A stretch of 64,000 bases of DNA, taken from Hymenobacter canadensis. Lineage in GTDB: Bacteria; Bacteroidota; Bacteroidia; Cytophagales; Hymenobacteraceae. Of the stretch, positions 34,931 to 42,743 are shown piece by piece (the first letter of the stretch is position 1; every line of letters begins with the position of its first letter). Both the position numbers and the translations under genes were made by a program. The stretch is from positions 3,763,501 through 3,827,500 of the forward strand of contig NZ_CP114767.1 of assembly GCF_027359925.1 (NCBI RefSeq), written 5' to 3'. Under the pieces are notes generated by a model. That model ran no database searches. It was not told the origin of the DNA and was given only the letters and a program-made list of their open reading frames with translations.

Positions 34931-35596
34931 CTAGCGGGCGCTGGCGCCCGCCTGCTGGTTGTACTCGCCGATGATGCGCACCATGTCCTGGTACTGGTAG
35001 CCGTCGGCTTTGCCTTTGACTTTGGCGGCCAGCGCAGGCTGCGCGCTCAGGTACTGGCTGATCTGCTCCTCGAATTTGCCGCGCTTCACTTCCACCACCT
35101 CGCCGCCGCGGCGCAGGTACCAGTGGTTTTTGGTGTACGGAATGCCCACAATAGGTATCAGAACTGCGCCTGGTATCGGGATGGGGAGCGGCACCGATTT
35201 GGCTTCGGCGAAATTGAACAGCTCCACCGGGCCATCCACGAGGCGGGCCGCCAACAGGTGCAGGCTTTTACCGTTCAGAGCCAGCGTTTCGGAGTATTGG
35301 CCGCGCACCGTCATGGTCCGGATTTTATCGACGCTGATGAAGTGCGGTTTCGGAAATGGCCGCACTTCCGGGTGCGAGTAGTAGTAAGAAATGGTTTTCT
35401 CGAACCCATTTACGCTGATGGGAAAATAGGCTTTCACCAGCTTTCCGTCCGGCGTCACAACTTCGCCCGGGGCGTACTCACTTTTGCTGCTGGTTTCGGC
35501 AGAGCGTGTAGTGTCGGCGGGGGCGGTAGAGGGGCTCTGCTGGGCGTAGGAGGCGGTGGTGAGCAGCAGCAGGAAGCCGGGTAGCAATGCTTTCAT
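34931..35596 (-). CDS. Secreted protein of unknown function
   Basis: This 221-residue protein has a signal peptide (1-18, ending TTASYAQ). The mature part starts with a Ser/Thr linker and then a mixed alpha/beta domain (FISVDKIRTMTVRGQYSETL, SLHLLAARLVDGPVELFNF, YLRRGGEVVEVKRGKFEEQI), with a helical C-terminus. The LVDGPVELF segment resembles Bacteroidota proteins in which a surface-exposed domain is judged by gene context only. No catalytic motif is visible. It follows the TldE gene at 35711 on the same strand but behind its terminator. Confidence 0.72.
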   Translation of the reverse strand: MKALLPGFLLLLTTASYAQQSPSTAPADTTRSAETSSKSEYAPGEVVTPDGKLVKAYFPISVNGFEKTISYYYSHPEVRPFPKPHFISVDKIRTMTVRGQYSETLALNGKSLHLLAARLVDGPVELFNFAEAKSVPLPIPIPGAVLIPIVGIPYTKNHWYLRRGGEVVEVKRGKFEEQISQYLSAQPALAAKVKGKADGYQYQDMVRIIGEYNQQAGASAR

Positions 35597-35625
35597 CAGG
35601 CGAGGTAAATCGAGTAATACGCTAT

Positions 35626-35668
35626 AAAAAACGGCCTCTCGGTGCTGCTAAGCAACACAAAGAGGCCG
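35626..35668 (-). terminator. Terminator of the TldD/TldE cluster
   Basis: The stem CGGCCTCT/AGAGGCCG (35632-35639 and 35661-35668) encloses a smaller hairpin and, read on the minus strand, is followed by TTTTTT. It lies 43 bases after the stop codon of the last cluster gene. Confidence 0.85.
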
Positions 35669-35710
35669 AAAATACAAAGTAGCCGTCAGGTCTGACATAT
35701 CGGCATCACC

Positions 35711-37036
35711 CTACACCGCGTCCGACAAGCTGGTGAAGGTGAAGTCGCGGATTTTCAGTGGGGGCACCATGTTGCCGCCCAGCCGCTGGGGCTTCCCGAT
35801 GGCCTCGATGTTGTTGAGCATAATCACCGGGCTTTCGTTGAAGCGCATGTTTTTGATGGGGTGCTTGATCTTGCCGTTCTCGATGTAGAACGTACCGTCG
35901 CGCGTCAGGCCCGTAACGAGCAGCGTCTGCGGGTCCACGTCGCGGATGTACCACAGGCGCGTGACGAGGATGCCTTTGGCGGTGCCTTTGATGAGGTCTT
36001 CTACGCTTTGGGTGCCGCCTTCCATCACGAAGCCGCTCGGGAAAGCCGTGGCCTGCTTCTTGTTTTTCTCGGCCCAGAAGCGCGAGTAAAACAGGTTTTT
36101 TACCACGCCTTTTTCCACCCAGTTCATGCGCTTCACGGGCAGTCCGTCGCCGTCGAACACGCGGCCGGGGGCGGTGGCGTTCAGCGGGTCGGAGTAGATG
36201 GTAATGCGCGGGTCGAACATCTTTTCACCCAGCTTATTGCCGCCCCCCTTTTTGCTCAGAAACGAGCGACCCTCATCGGCCTCACGGGCGCCCAGCGCGT
36301 AAATCAGGCGGTTCAGCATACCCTCATCCGACACCAGCGCGGCTGGCTCCAGAATCACGGTGTACTTGCCCGGCTCAATGGCCTTGGCATTCACCGAGCC
36401 CGAGGCCTTGTCGGCGGCGCGCTTGGTGAGGGCCTTGGCGTCGAACTTGGTCACATCGGTGTAGTCGGCCACGGCGTAGCCCGAGCCGGTGCCGTCGGGC
36501 GTGCGCACCGTCACCGAGAAGTCGAGGTTGGTGAGCTGCTGGTAGCCTTCGAGGCCCTTGTTGTTGCGGATAGCCGTGAAGCTGGGGCCGTCTTCGAGGT
36601 AGCCGGCAGCCGTGAGCTTACGGCCTTCGCAGAGCGCAATGCTGTCCTGCGCTACCTGGGCGCGGAAGTCGGGCGTGATGCCGGCGGTGCTGGCGGCGTA
36701 GGTGGTGGGCGTCAGGTACTGCTGCGCCCCCAGCATGGGCATGTACTCGGGGTCTTCGGGGGCGAGGCGCGCAATTTCCTCGGCCCGCTGCACGCAGCGG
36801 CGCAGGGTGGCGTCGTCGAACTGATTGCAGGTGGCCACGCCGCTGCGCTTGCCGAAGCGCGCCTCCACAGCCAGGCTCACGTTGCTCGACGAGCCGGCCG
36901 TGCTGACGTTGTTGCGGGCGTAGCGGATGTTGCCGGTGGTGCGCCCATCAAGCTGGGCCGCGCACTCATCGGCGGTGGAAAAGCCAAGCACCTTTTTCAG
37001 GATGGCCTGGGCTTCGTCTTGGGAAAGAATTGCCAT
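35711..37036 (-). CDS. TldE/PmbA-type metalloprotease subunit
   Basis: This 441-residue protein belongs to the TldD/PmbA family, in the TldE-like (non-metal-binding) subgroup. In E. coli TldD and TldE form a heterodimeric protease that unfolds and degrades small substrates such as CcdA and matures microcin B17. It has no HExxxH motif and no signal peptide. Features include AILKKVLGFSTADECAAQL near the N-terminus and the glycine-rich SFLSKKGGGNKLGEKMF, LVTRLWYIRDVDPQ and GLTRDGTFYIENGKI C-terminal segments. The ATG at 37036 is preferred; the open frame runs upstream into a palindromic repeat. It is the last gene of the cluster and is close to the copy at 41264. Confidence 0.9.
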   Translation of the reverse strand: MAILSQDEAQAILKKVLGFSTADECAAQLDGRTTGNIRYARNNVSTAGSSSNVSLAVEARFGKRSGVATCNQFDDATLRRCVQRAEEIARLAPEDPEYMPMLGAQQYLTPTTYAASTAGITPDFRAQVAQDSIALCEGRKLTAAGYLEDGPSFTAIRNNKGLEGYQQLTNLDFSVTVRTPDGTGSGYAVADYTDVTKFDAKALTKRAADKASGSVNAKAIEPGKYTVILEPAALVSDEGMLNRLIYALGAREADEGRSFLSKKGGGNKLGEKMFDPRITIYSDPLNATAPGRVFDGDGLPVKRMNWVEKGVVKNLFYSRFWAEKNKKQATAFPSGFVMEGGTQSVEDLIKGTAKGILVTRLWYIRDVDPQTLLVTGLTRDGTFYIENGKIKHPIKNMRFNESPVIMLNNIEAIGKPQRLGGNMVPPLKIRDFTFTSLSDAV

Positions 37037-37067
37037 GTGGGTTGATGTCGTTTGGATGGGATGGTAT

Positions 37068-37185
37068 GCTGCCAACAGAACGTCATTCCGAGCTTGCCGA
37101 GGAATCTCGCGTGCTGACGTTGTGATGGTAATTACCACACTAGCGAGATTCCTCGGCAAGCTCGGAATGACGTTCTGTTGGCAGC
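37068..37185. repeat. REPIN-like palindrome, ATTCC type, perfect 43-base arms
   Basis: The arms 37068-37110 and 37143-37185 are exact reverse complements over 43 bases. The 32-base spacer contains a further palindrome (GGTAATTACC). Each arm folds alone with ATTCC/GGAAT around GAGCTTGCCGA. The right arm ends 4 bases from the stop codon of the upstream TldD gene. It lies between tldD and tldE on the same strand. Confidence 0.9.
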
Positions 37186-37189
37186 TCCA

Positions 37190-38836
37190 CTAGATTTTCC
37201 GGGCCGTGTTGATGACGTTGACGCCGTTGAAGCGGGTGGTGCTGGAGCCGTGGCTCACGGCCGACACCTGCGAGGGCTGGCCCTTGCCGTCGAAGAAGGT
37301 GCCCAGGAAACGGTAGTCGGAGGCGTCGCAGGAGCCGGCGCAGGAGTTCCAGAACTCCTGGGTGTTGGCTTGGTAAGCCACATCTTCGAGCATACCCGTG
37401 ATTTTGCCTTTCTCGATGGCGTAAAACACCTTGCCGCCGAACTGGAAGTTATAGCGCTGCTGGTCGATGGAGTAGGAACCCTCGCCGGCAATGTAGATGC
37501 CCTTGTCCACCTTACTGATCATCTCGTCCACGCTCAGCTTTTCGGTGCCGGGGCGGAGGCTCACGTTGGGCATGCGCTGAAACTGCACGCTGCTCCAGGA
37601 GTCGGCGTAGCAGCAGCCGTCGGACTCGGTCTGGCCCACGATGGCCGCTTGGTCGCGGATCTTTTGGTAGTTCACCAGCTTGCCTTCTTTGATCAAATCC
37701 CACTCCTTGGTCTTCACGCCTTCGTCATCATAGCCCACGGCGCCGAGGCTGCCCGGCTGCAGCTTGTCGGCTACGATATTGACCTGCTTGGAGCCGTACG
37801 GCAGGTTCTTGGCTTTCCACTCCAGCGTGGCGAAGGAGGTGCCGGCGTAGTTGGCCTCGTAGCCCAGCACGCGGTCCAGCTCCAACGGGTGTCCCACACT
37901 TTCGTGAATCGTGAGGCCCAGGTGCGAGGGGTCGAGCACGAGGTCGTATTTGCCCGGTGTTACTGATTTGCAGGTGAGCTTTTCCTTGGCCTGCTTGGCG
38001 GCCAGGGTGGCATCTTCCAGCATGTCGTAGCGCTGCTTGTAGCCGATGACGCTGGTGCCCTGGGGGCCGGCCATCTTGTCGGCGGCCCGTGGGGTCAGGT
38101 ACTCGTAGCCCAAACCCATCGGCGAGGCCATAGCGCCGCGTGAGCGGAACTTGCCGGTGGTGCGGTCCACCACCGTCACGTCGAACGTGGGCCAGATGCG
38201 GTGGATATCCTGGTCGATGTAAGAGCCGTCGGTGCTGGCGAAATACTTCTGCTCGTTCACCTGAAACAGGGCCGAGTTGACGTAGCTGGCGCCGTTGCTA
38301 AGGGCGGCGCCGTTGGCGGCCAGCAGCAGGTCCACTTTCTCTTTCACGGGCACCTCGGCGAAGTTGCGCTCAATGGGCGTCTTCCAGCTCACCTCGCCAA
38401 AGCCGCGCTGTGGGGCCAGCTGTACGGGCTGCTTCTGCACTTTCTGGTTGGCTTTGGCAATGGCCACGGCCGTGCGGGCGGCTTCGGCCAGGCCGGCCTC
38501 GGTCACGGTGTTGGTGGAGGCAAAACCCCAGGCCCCGTTCACCAGCGCCCGCACACCCGCTCCGAAGCTCTCGGTGCTCACGATGTTCTGCACCTGCTTT
38601 TCGCGCGTGAAAACGTACTGGTTGAGGTAGCGCCCGATGCGTACGTCGGTGTAGCTGGCGCCGGCGGCTTTGGCGGCGTTGAGGGCCGCATCGGCCAGCC
38701 GCTTTTTCAGGGCCGGGTCGATGACGTCGAGCAGCTGCTCAGGCTCGACGAAGATACCGCCCATGCCCGGCAGGCTGGGGAGCAGCAGACCGCCGGCCGC
38801 CAGGCCGGTGAGTCCCACAAAATCACGTCTTTTCAA
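37190..38836 (-). CDS. TldD-type metalloprotease with Tat signal, copy 1
   Basis: This 548-residue TldD-type protease carries the zinc motif HESVGH (311-316, HExxxH), while Cys residues in NSCAGSCDASDY near the C-terminus may give the additional metal ligand. It starts with a twin-arginine signal (KRRDFVGLTGLAAGG), so it is probably exported folded, unlike E. coli TldD. The start is TTG at 38836; the same residues begin the copy at 40763 with ATG, which supports the choice. C-terminal residues GVNVINTARKI are shared by all three copies. It is the catalytic partner of a TldE-type subunit, probably the adjacent gene. Confidence 0.9.
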   Translation of the reverse strand: MKRRDFVGLTGLAAGGLLLPSLPGMGGIFVEPEQLLDVIDPALKKRLADAALNAAKAAGASYTDVRIGRYLNQYVFTREKQVQNIVSTESFGAGVRALVNGAWGFASTNTVTEAGLAEAARTAVAIAKANQKVQKQPVQLAPQRGFGEVSWKTPIERNFAEVPVKEKVDLLLAANGAALSNGASYVNSALFQVNEQKYFASTDGSYIDQDIHRIWPTFDVTVVDRTTGKFRSRGAMASPMGLGYEYLTPRAADKMAGPQGTSVIGYKQRYDMLEDATLAAKQAKEKLTCKSVTPGKYDLVLDPSHLGLTIHESVGHPLELDRVLGYEANYAGTSFATLEWKAKNLPYGSKQVNIVADKLQPGSLGAVGYDDEGVKTKEWDLIKEGKLVNYQKIRDQAAIVGQTESDGCCYADSWSSVQFQRMPNVSLRPGTEKLSVDEMISKVDKGIYIAGEGSYSIDQQRYNFQFGGKVFYAIEKGKITGMLEDVAYQANTQEFWNSCAGSCDASDYRFLGTFFDGKGQPSQVSAVSHGSSTTRFNGVNVINTARKI

Positions 38837-38944
38837 AGTGCGGAAAGGTTAGGGGGAGAAGGAATACACACGTCAGGCAATAGATGCGGCAACCGGGAGC
38901 AGGGTTGTTTGGCGCCGCCGTAATATTTGGAAAAGCTAATAAAA

Positions 38945-38972
38945 AAACCGCCCGGAAATGTCCGGGCGGTTT
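38945..38972 (-). terminator. Terminator between TldD copies 1 and 2
   Basis: The perfect 12-base stem AAACCGCCCGGA/TCCGGGCGGTTT (38945-38956 and 38961-38972), with a 4-base loop, is followed on the minus strand by a T-run (38941-38947). It would end transcription from the copy at 39111-40763. Confidence 0.8.
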
Positions 38973-38999
38973 GGTGGGTCGGCCTGAAGCGTATAAGGC

Positions 39000-39093
39000 C
39001 GTCATGCTGAGCTTGCCGAAGCATCTCTACCGCTTCGTCTAAACGACTGAGTTAGACAGAGGTAGAGATGCTTCGACTTCGCTCAGCATGACG
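39000..39093. repeat. REPIN-like palindrome, ATGCT type
   Basis: The left arm 39000-39031 and right arm 39061-39093 share CGTCATGCTGAGC and GAAGCATCTCTACC. The hairpin loops differ (GAGCTTGCCGA against GAGCGAAGTCGA). It lies between two tldD copies, 17 bases from the stop codon of copy 2. Confidence 0.85.
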
Positions 39094-39110
39094 TTCTGTG
39101 AACTGCAGCC

Positions 39111-40763
39111 TTAAATCTTCCTTGCCGTGTTGATAACGTTGACGCCGTTGAAGCGGGTGGTGGCAGAGCCGTGGCTCACGGCCGAGCTTTGCGAAGGCTG
39201 GCCTTTGCCGTCGTTGAAGAAGCCTGCCAGCCGGTAGTCGGAGGCGTCGCAGGAGCCAGCGCAGCTGTTCCAGAACTCCAGCGTGTTGGTTTGGTAAGCC
39301 ACATCCTCGAGCATGCCCGTGATTTTGCCTTTCTCGATGGCATAAAACACTTGCCCGCCGAACTGTGAGTTGTAGCGCTGCTGGTCGATGCTGAACGAGC
39401 CGTTGCCGGCAATGTAGATGCCCTTGTCCACCTTGCTCACCATGTCGTCGACGCTCATCTTGGTGGGGCTGGGGCGCAGACTCACGTTGGGCATGCGCTG
39501 GAACTGCACATCGCGCCACGACTGCGAGTAGCAGCAGCCGTCGGACTCGGTCTGGCCGACCATAGCGGCCTGGTCGCGGATTTTCTCGTAGTCCACGAGC
39601 GTGCCTTCCTTGATCAGGTCCCACTCTTTGGTTTTCACGCCCTCGTCGTCATAGCCCACGGCGCCCAGCGAGCCGGGCTGCAGCTTATCGGCCACGATGT
39701 TGACCTGCTTGGAACCGTACGGCGTGCCTTTGGCTTTCCACTCCAGCGTGGCGAAGCTGGTGCCGGCGTAGTTGGCTTCGTAGCCCAGCACGCGGTCCAG
39801 CTCCAGCGGGTGACCTACGCTTTCGTGAATGGTCAGGCCGAGGTGATGCGGGTCGAGCACGAGGTCGTACTTGCCGGGCGTCACGCTCTTGGCGGTCAGC
39901 TTCTGCTTTACCTGCTTGGTGGCGCGTACCACGTCTTCCAGGATGTCGTAGGAGTTGCGGTAGCCGAACACGTCGGACCCTTCGGGGCCGGCAATCTTGT
40001 CTTCCGCTTTGGGCGTCAGGTACTCGTAGCCCAGGCCCATGGGCGCGCTCAACGACTGCCGCGAGCGGAACTTGCCCGAAGCCCGGTCGATGGCTGTGAC
40101 GCCGAACGTGGGCCAGATGCGGTGCACGTCCTGGTCGATATAGGAGCCGTCGGTGCTGGCGAAGTACTTCTGCTCGTTCACCTGAAACAGCACCGAATTC
40201 ACGAACGAAGCGCCGTTGTCGAGGGCCTTGGCGTTGGCGTTCAACAGCAGATCCACCTTGTCTTTGATGGGCACGGCGAAGGCGTTCTGCTGAATCGGGG
40301 CCTTCCAGCTCACCTCGCCAAACCCGCGCTGCGGCGCCAGCTGCACGGGCTGCTTCTGCACCTTGGAGTTGGCTTTGGCAATCTGCACGGCTAGCTGCGC
40401 GGCCTTGGCCATGCCGGTCTCGGTCACGATGTTCGTGGAGGCAAAGCCCCAGGTGCCGTTGGCAATGACGCGAATACCGGCGCCGTAGCTCTCGGAGCTG
40501 ACGATGTTCTGCACCTGCTTTTCGCGGGTAAACACGCCTTGGTTCAGATAGCGCCCGATGCGCACGTCGGCATACGTAGCCCCTGCCGATTTCGCGGCAT
40601 TCAGGGCCGCATCCGACAGCCGCTTCTTAATGGCCGGGTCGTCGGCCGCATCCAGCAAACGGAGCGGATCTACGGTCAGGCCTTCGCCGAAACCGGGAAT
40701 GGAAGGCAGCAGCAAACCGCCAGTAGCCAGGCCCGTAAGGCCTACAAAATCACGTCTTTTCAT
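39111..40763 (-). CDS. TldD-type metalloprotease with Tat signal, copy 2
   Basis: This 550-residue protein is very similar along its whole length to the copies at 37190 and 42744. Twin-arginine start MKRRDFVGLTGLATGGLLLP (ATG at 40763), metal motif HESVGH near residue 314, and NSCAGSCDASDYRLAGFF near the C-terminus. It differs from copy 1 mainly in the loop after the signal peptide (GEGLTVDPLRLLDAADDPA). It has no adjacent tldE of its own: the gene before it on the transcription path is a GIY-YIG gene on the opposite strand. Its partner subunit may be encoded at 41264 or 35711. Confidence 0.9.
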   Translation of the reverse strand: MKRRDFVGLTGLATGGLLLPSIPGFGEGLTVDPLRLLDAADDPAIKKRLSDAALNAAKSAGATYADVRIGRYLNQGVFTREKQVQNIVSSESYGAGIRVIANGTWGFASTNIVTETGMAKAAQLAVQIAKANSKVQKQPVQLAPQRGFGEVSWKAPIQQNAFAVPIKDKVDLLLNANAKALDNGASFVNSVLFQVNEQKYFASTDGSYIDQDVHRIWPTFGVTAIDRASGKFRSRQSLSAPMGLGYEYLTPKAEDKIAGPEGSDVFGYRNSYDILEDVVRATKQVKQKLTAKSVTPGKYDLVLDPHHLGLTIHESVGHPLELDRVLGYEANYAGTSFATLEWKAKGTPYGSKQVNIVADKLQPGSLGAVGYDDEGVKTKEWDLIKEGTLVDYEKIRDQAAMVGQTESDGCCYSQSWRDVQFQRMPNVSLRPSPTKMSVDDMVSKVDKGIYIAGNGSFSIDQQRYNSQFGGQVFYAIEKGKITGMLEDVAYQTNTLEFWNSCAGSCDASDYRLAGFFNDGKGQPSQSSAVSHGSATTRFNGVNVINTARKI

Positions 40764-40776
40764 GGGAGGAAGGATA

Positions 40777-40857
40777 CTGTCATTCCGACGAAGGAGGAAT
40801 CTGAGTTATACTTGGGAGTACGATTTTACCCAGATTCCTCCTCCGTCGGAAGAACAA
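40777..40857. repeat. REPIN-like palindrome, ATTCC type, upstream of GIY-YIG gene
   Basis: The left arm 40777-40806 (GTCATTCCGACGAAGGAGGA then ATCTGAGT) and right arm 40828-40857 (CCCAGATTCCTCCTCCGTCG then GAAGAACAAG) form an inverted pair; the outermost bases of the right arm have diverged. The right arm ends 19 bases before the GIY-YIG start codon. Confidence 0.85.
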
Positions 40858-40876
40858 GATTCGAAAGCAAAAATCG

Positions 40877-41179
40877 ATGCGCTACCACCACTATTTCGTT
40901 TACATCGTCACTAATCCCAAGCGTACCGTTCTTTACATCGGCGTCACCAACGACCTGGCCAGAAGACTGGAGCAGCACATCGAAAACGAAGGCCGGCAAC
41001 ACACTTTCGCCGGTCGCTACTTCTGCAATCTGCTGATGTATTGGGAAGCCTTCGGCGACATCAAACAGGCAATTGCGCGGGAGAAAGAAATCAAGGGGTG
41101 GCGACGCGAAAAAAAGGATGCGCTGATAGCTGCACATAACCCGGAGTGGCGGGATCTGCACTCCGATATCATCGGGTAA
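40877..41179 (+). CDS. Small GIY-YIG nuclease, bracketed by palindromes
   Basis: This 100-residue single-domain GIY-YIG endonuclease has VYI (GIY position) in YFVYIVTNPKRTVLYIGVTN, YIG in LYIGVTND, the catalytic Arg region LARRLEQH, and the metal-binding Glu in AIAREKEIKGWRR followed by HNPEWRDL. It is of the standalone type common in Bacteroidota, often in many copies per genome. The cellular role of this type is not established. Here it is on the opposite strand to its neighbours, between palindromic elements of one sequence type, starting 19 bases after one and ending 1 base before the other. It interrupts a TldE-TldD gene order. Confidence 0.92.
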   Translation: MRYHHYFVYIVTNPKRTVLYIGVTNDLARRLEQHIENEGRQHTFAGRYFCNLLMYWEAFGDIKQAIAREKEIKGWRREKKDALIAAHNPEWRDLHSDIIG

Positions 41180-41180
41180 T

Positions 41181-41259
41181 TGTCATTCCGACGAAGGAGG
41201 AATCTGAGTAAAAACGTTCAACAGTTTCACCCAGATTCCTCGCTCCGCTCGGAATGACA
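41181..41259. repeat. REPIN-like palindrome, ATTCC type, downstream of GIY-YIG gene
   Basis: The left arm 41181-41209 is identical to that of the element at 40777 over GTCATTCCGACGAAGGAGGA plus ATCTGAGT. The right arm 41229-41259 has a different hairpin loop (TCGCTCCGCTC). It starts 1 base after the GIY-YIG stop codon and ends 4 bases before the stop of the convergent TldE gene. Confidence 0.88.
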
Positions 41260-41263
41260 GTGC

Positions 41264-42598
41264 TTACACCGCGTCCGACAGGCTCGTGAACGTGAAGTCG
41301 CGGATTTTCAGCGGGGGCACGAGGTTGCCACCCACGCGGACGGGCTTGCCGATGGCTTCCAGGTTGTTGAGCATGATGATCGGCGACTCGTTGAAGCGGA
41401 AGTTCTTCACCGGGTGCTTGATGCGGCCGTTTTCGATGTAGAACGTTCCGTCGCGGGTGAGGCCGGTGTAGAGCAGTGTCTGTGGATCGACGGGGCGGAT
41501 GTACCACAGGCGCGTCACGAGGATGCCTTTGGCGGTGCCTTTGATCATGTCCTGCACGCTTTGGGTGCCGCCTTCCATCACCCAGCCATCGGGGCGGGGC
41601 AGGTCGGGAATGCCGGCTTTCTGGGCCCAGAACCGCGACGAGTACAGGTTTTTCACTACGCCCTTTTCAATCCAGGTGGTTTTCTTCTGGGCGCGGCCAT
41701 CGCCGGAGAAACCGAGGCTGGCAATTTCGGGGTTGCTCGGGTCGGAGTAGATGGTTACCCGCTCATCAAAGAGCTTTTCGCCCTTCTTGTTACCGCCACC
41801 TTTTTTGCTCAGAAACGAGCGGCCTTCGTCGGCGCTGCGGGCGTCCATGGCGCTCATCAGGGCCTGCAGCAGCGAGGCGTCGGTGTTGGCGACGAGAGCA
41901 GCCGGCTCCAGAATCACGGTGTATTTGCCGGGCTCCAGGGCCTTGGCATTGCGCGACATGGCGGCCTTGTCGGCGGCTACGCGGGTGAGGGCGGCGGCAT
42001 CGAACTTGCCAGAGTCGTTGTAGTCGGCGGTGGCGTAGCCCGAGCCGGTGCCGTCGGGCGTGCGCACCGTGATGCTGAACTCCAGGTTAGTGAGCTGCTG
42101 GTAGGCTTCCAGGCCCTTGCTGTTGCGCTTGGCAATGAAGGTGGCGCCGTCGTTGAGGAAGGCCGCCGACGAAAGCTTCTTCTCGTCGCAGATTTTCATG
42201 CTGGCTCCCACCTGCTGGGCGCGGTAGTCGGGCGTAATGCCGGCCGTGCTGGCCGCGTATGACTTGGGCGCGCCCACGTACTGCTGGGCACCCAGCAAAG
42301 GCATGTACTCGGGGCTTTCGGGGGCGAGGCGCGCAATTTCTTCGGCCCGCTGCACGCAACGGCGCAGGGTGGCATCGTCGAACTCGTTGCAGGTGGCCAC
42401 GCCGCTGCGCTTGCCGAAGCGCGCTTCCACGGCCAAGCTCACGTTATCCACGGCGCCGCTGGTGCTGATGGAATTGCGGGCCGAACGAACGTTGCCGCCG
42501 GTTTCGCCGGTGAGCGTGGCTTCACACTCGTCGGCGGTAGCAAAGCCCAGTACCTTTTTCAGGATAGCCTGCGCCTCGTCTTTGGAAAGAATTGCCAT
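41264..42598 (-). CDS. TldE/PmbA-type metalloprotease subunit, second copy
   Basis: This 444-residue paralogue of the gene at 35711 has the same start (MAILSKDEAQAILKKVLGF) and end (PPLKIRDFTFTSLSDAV). There is no HExxxH motif and no signal peptide. Compared with the first copy, the central part (about 230-330) is more divergent. It probably pairs with a TldD-type subunit, most likely the copy at 42744 that precedes it on the strand. The ATG at 42598 is chosen by similarity with the first copy; the open frame continues upstream into a palindrome. Confidence 0.9.
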   Translation of the reverse strand: MAILSKDEAQAILKKVLGFATADECEATLTGETGGNVRSARNSISTSGAVDNVSLAVEARFGKRSGVATCNEFDDATLRRCVQRAEEIARLAPESPEYMPLLGAQQYVGAPKSYAASTAGITPDYRAQQVGASMKICDEKKLSSAAFLNDGATFIAKRNSKGLEAYQQLTNLEFSITVRTPDGTGSGYATADYNDSGKFDAAALTRVAADKAAMSRNAKALEPGKYTVILEPAALVANTDASLLQALMSAMDARSADEGRSFLSKKGGGNKKGEKLFDERVTIYSDPSNPEIASLGFSGDGRAQKKTTWIEKGVVKNLYSSRFWAQKAGIPDLPRPDGWVMEGGTQSVQDMIKGTAKGILVTRLWYIRPVDPQTLLYTGLTRDGTFYIENGRIKHPVKNFRFNESPIIMLNNLEAIGKPVRVGGNLVPPLKIRDFTFTSLSDAV

Positions 42599-42635
42599 AT
42601 GGTTGATGTGCTGATGTTGGATGAGTGGATGGGCC

Positions 42636-42733
42636 AGCAGACCGTCATGCAGAGCGCAGCGAAGCATCTCGCCAGCGTAGTAATTCTACCACACTAGCGA
42701 GATTCCTCGCGCTGCTCGGAATGACGTTCTGCT
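42636..42733. repeat. Chimeric REPIN-like palindrome (ATGCA arm and ATTCC arm)
   Basis: The arms 42636-42672 and 42697-42733 pair over 37 bases with nine mismatches. The left arm stem is ATGC/GCAT, the right arm stem ATTCC/GGAAT, so each arm is self-complementary but the two arms mispair at the stem positions. It lies between the tldD copy 3 and the second tldE. Confidence 0.85.
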
Positions 42734-42743
42734 GAGAGTCGCA

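Noticed and set aside
37037..37159. N-terminal extension of the TldE gene reading through the palindrome
   Set aside because: Residues such as SAREIPRQARNDV are simply the translation of the repeat; the paralogue at 42598 starts at the same MAILS residues.
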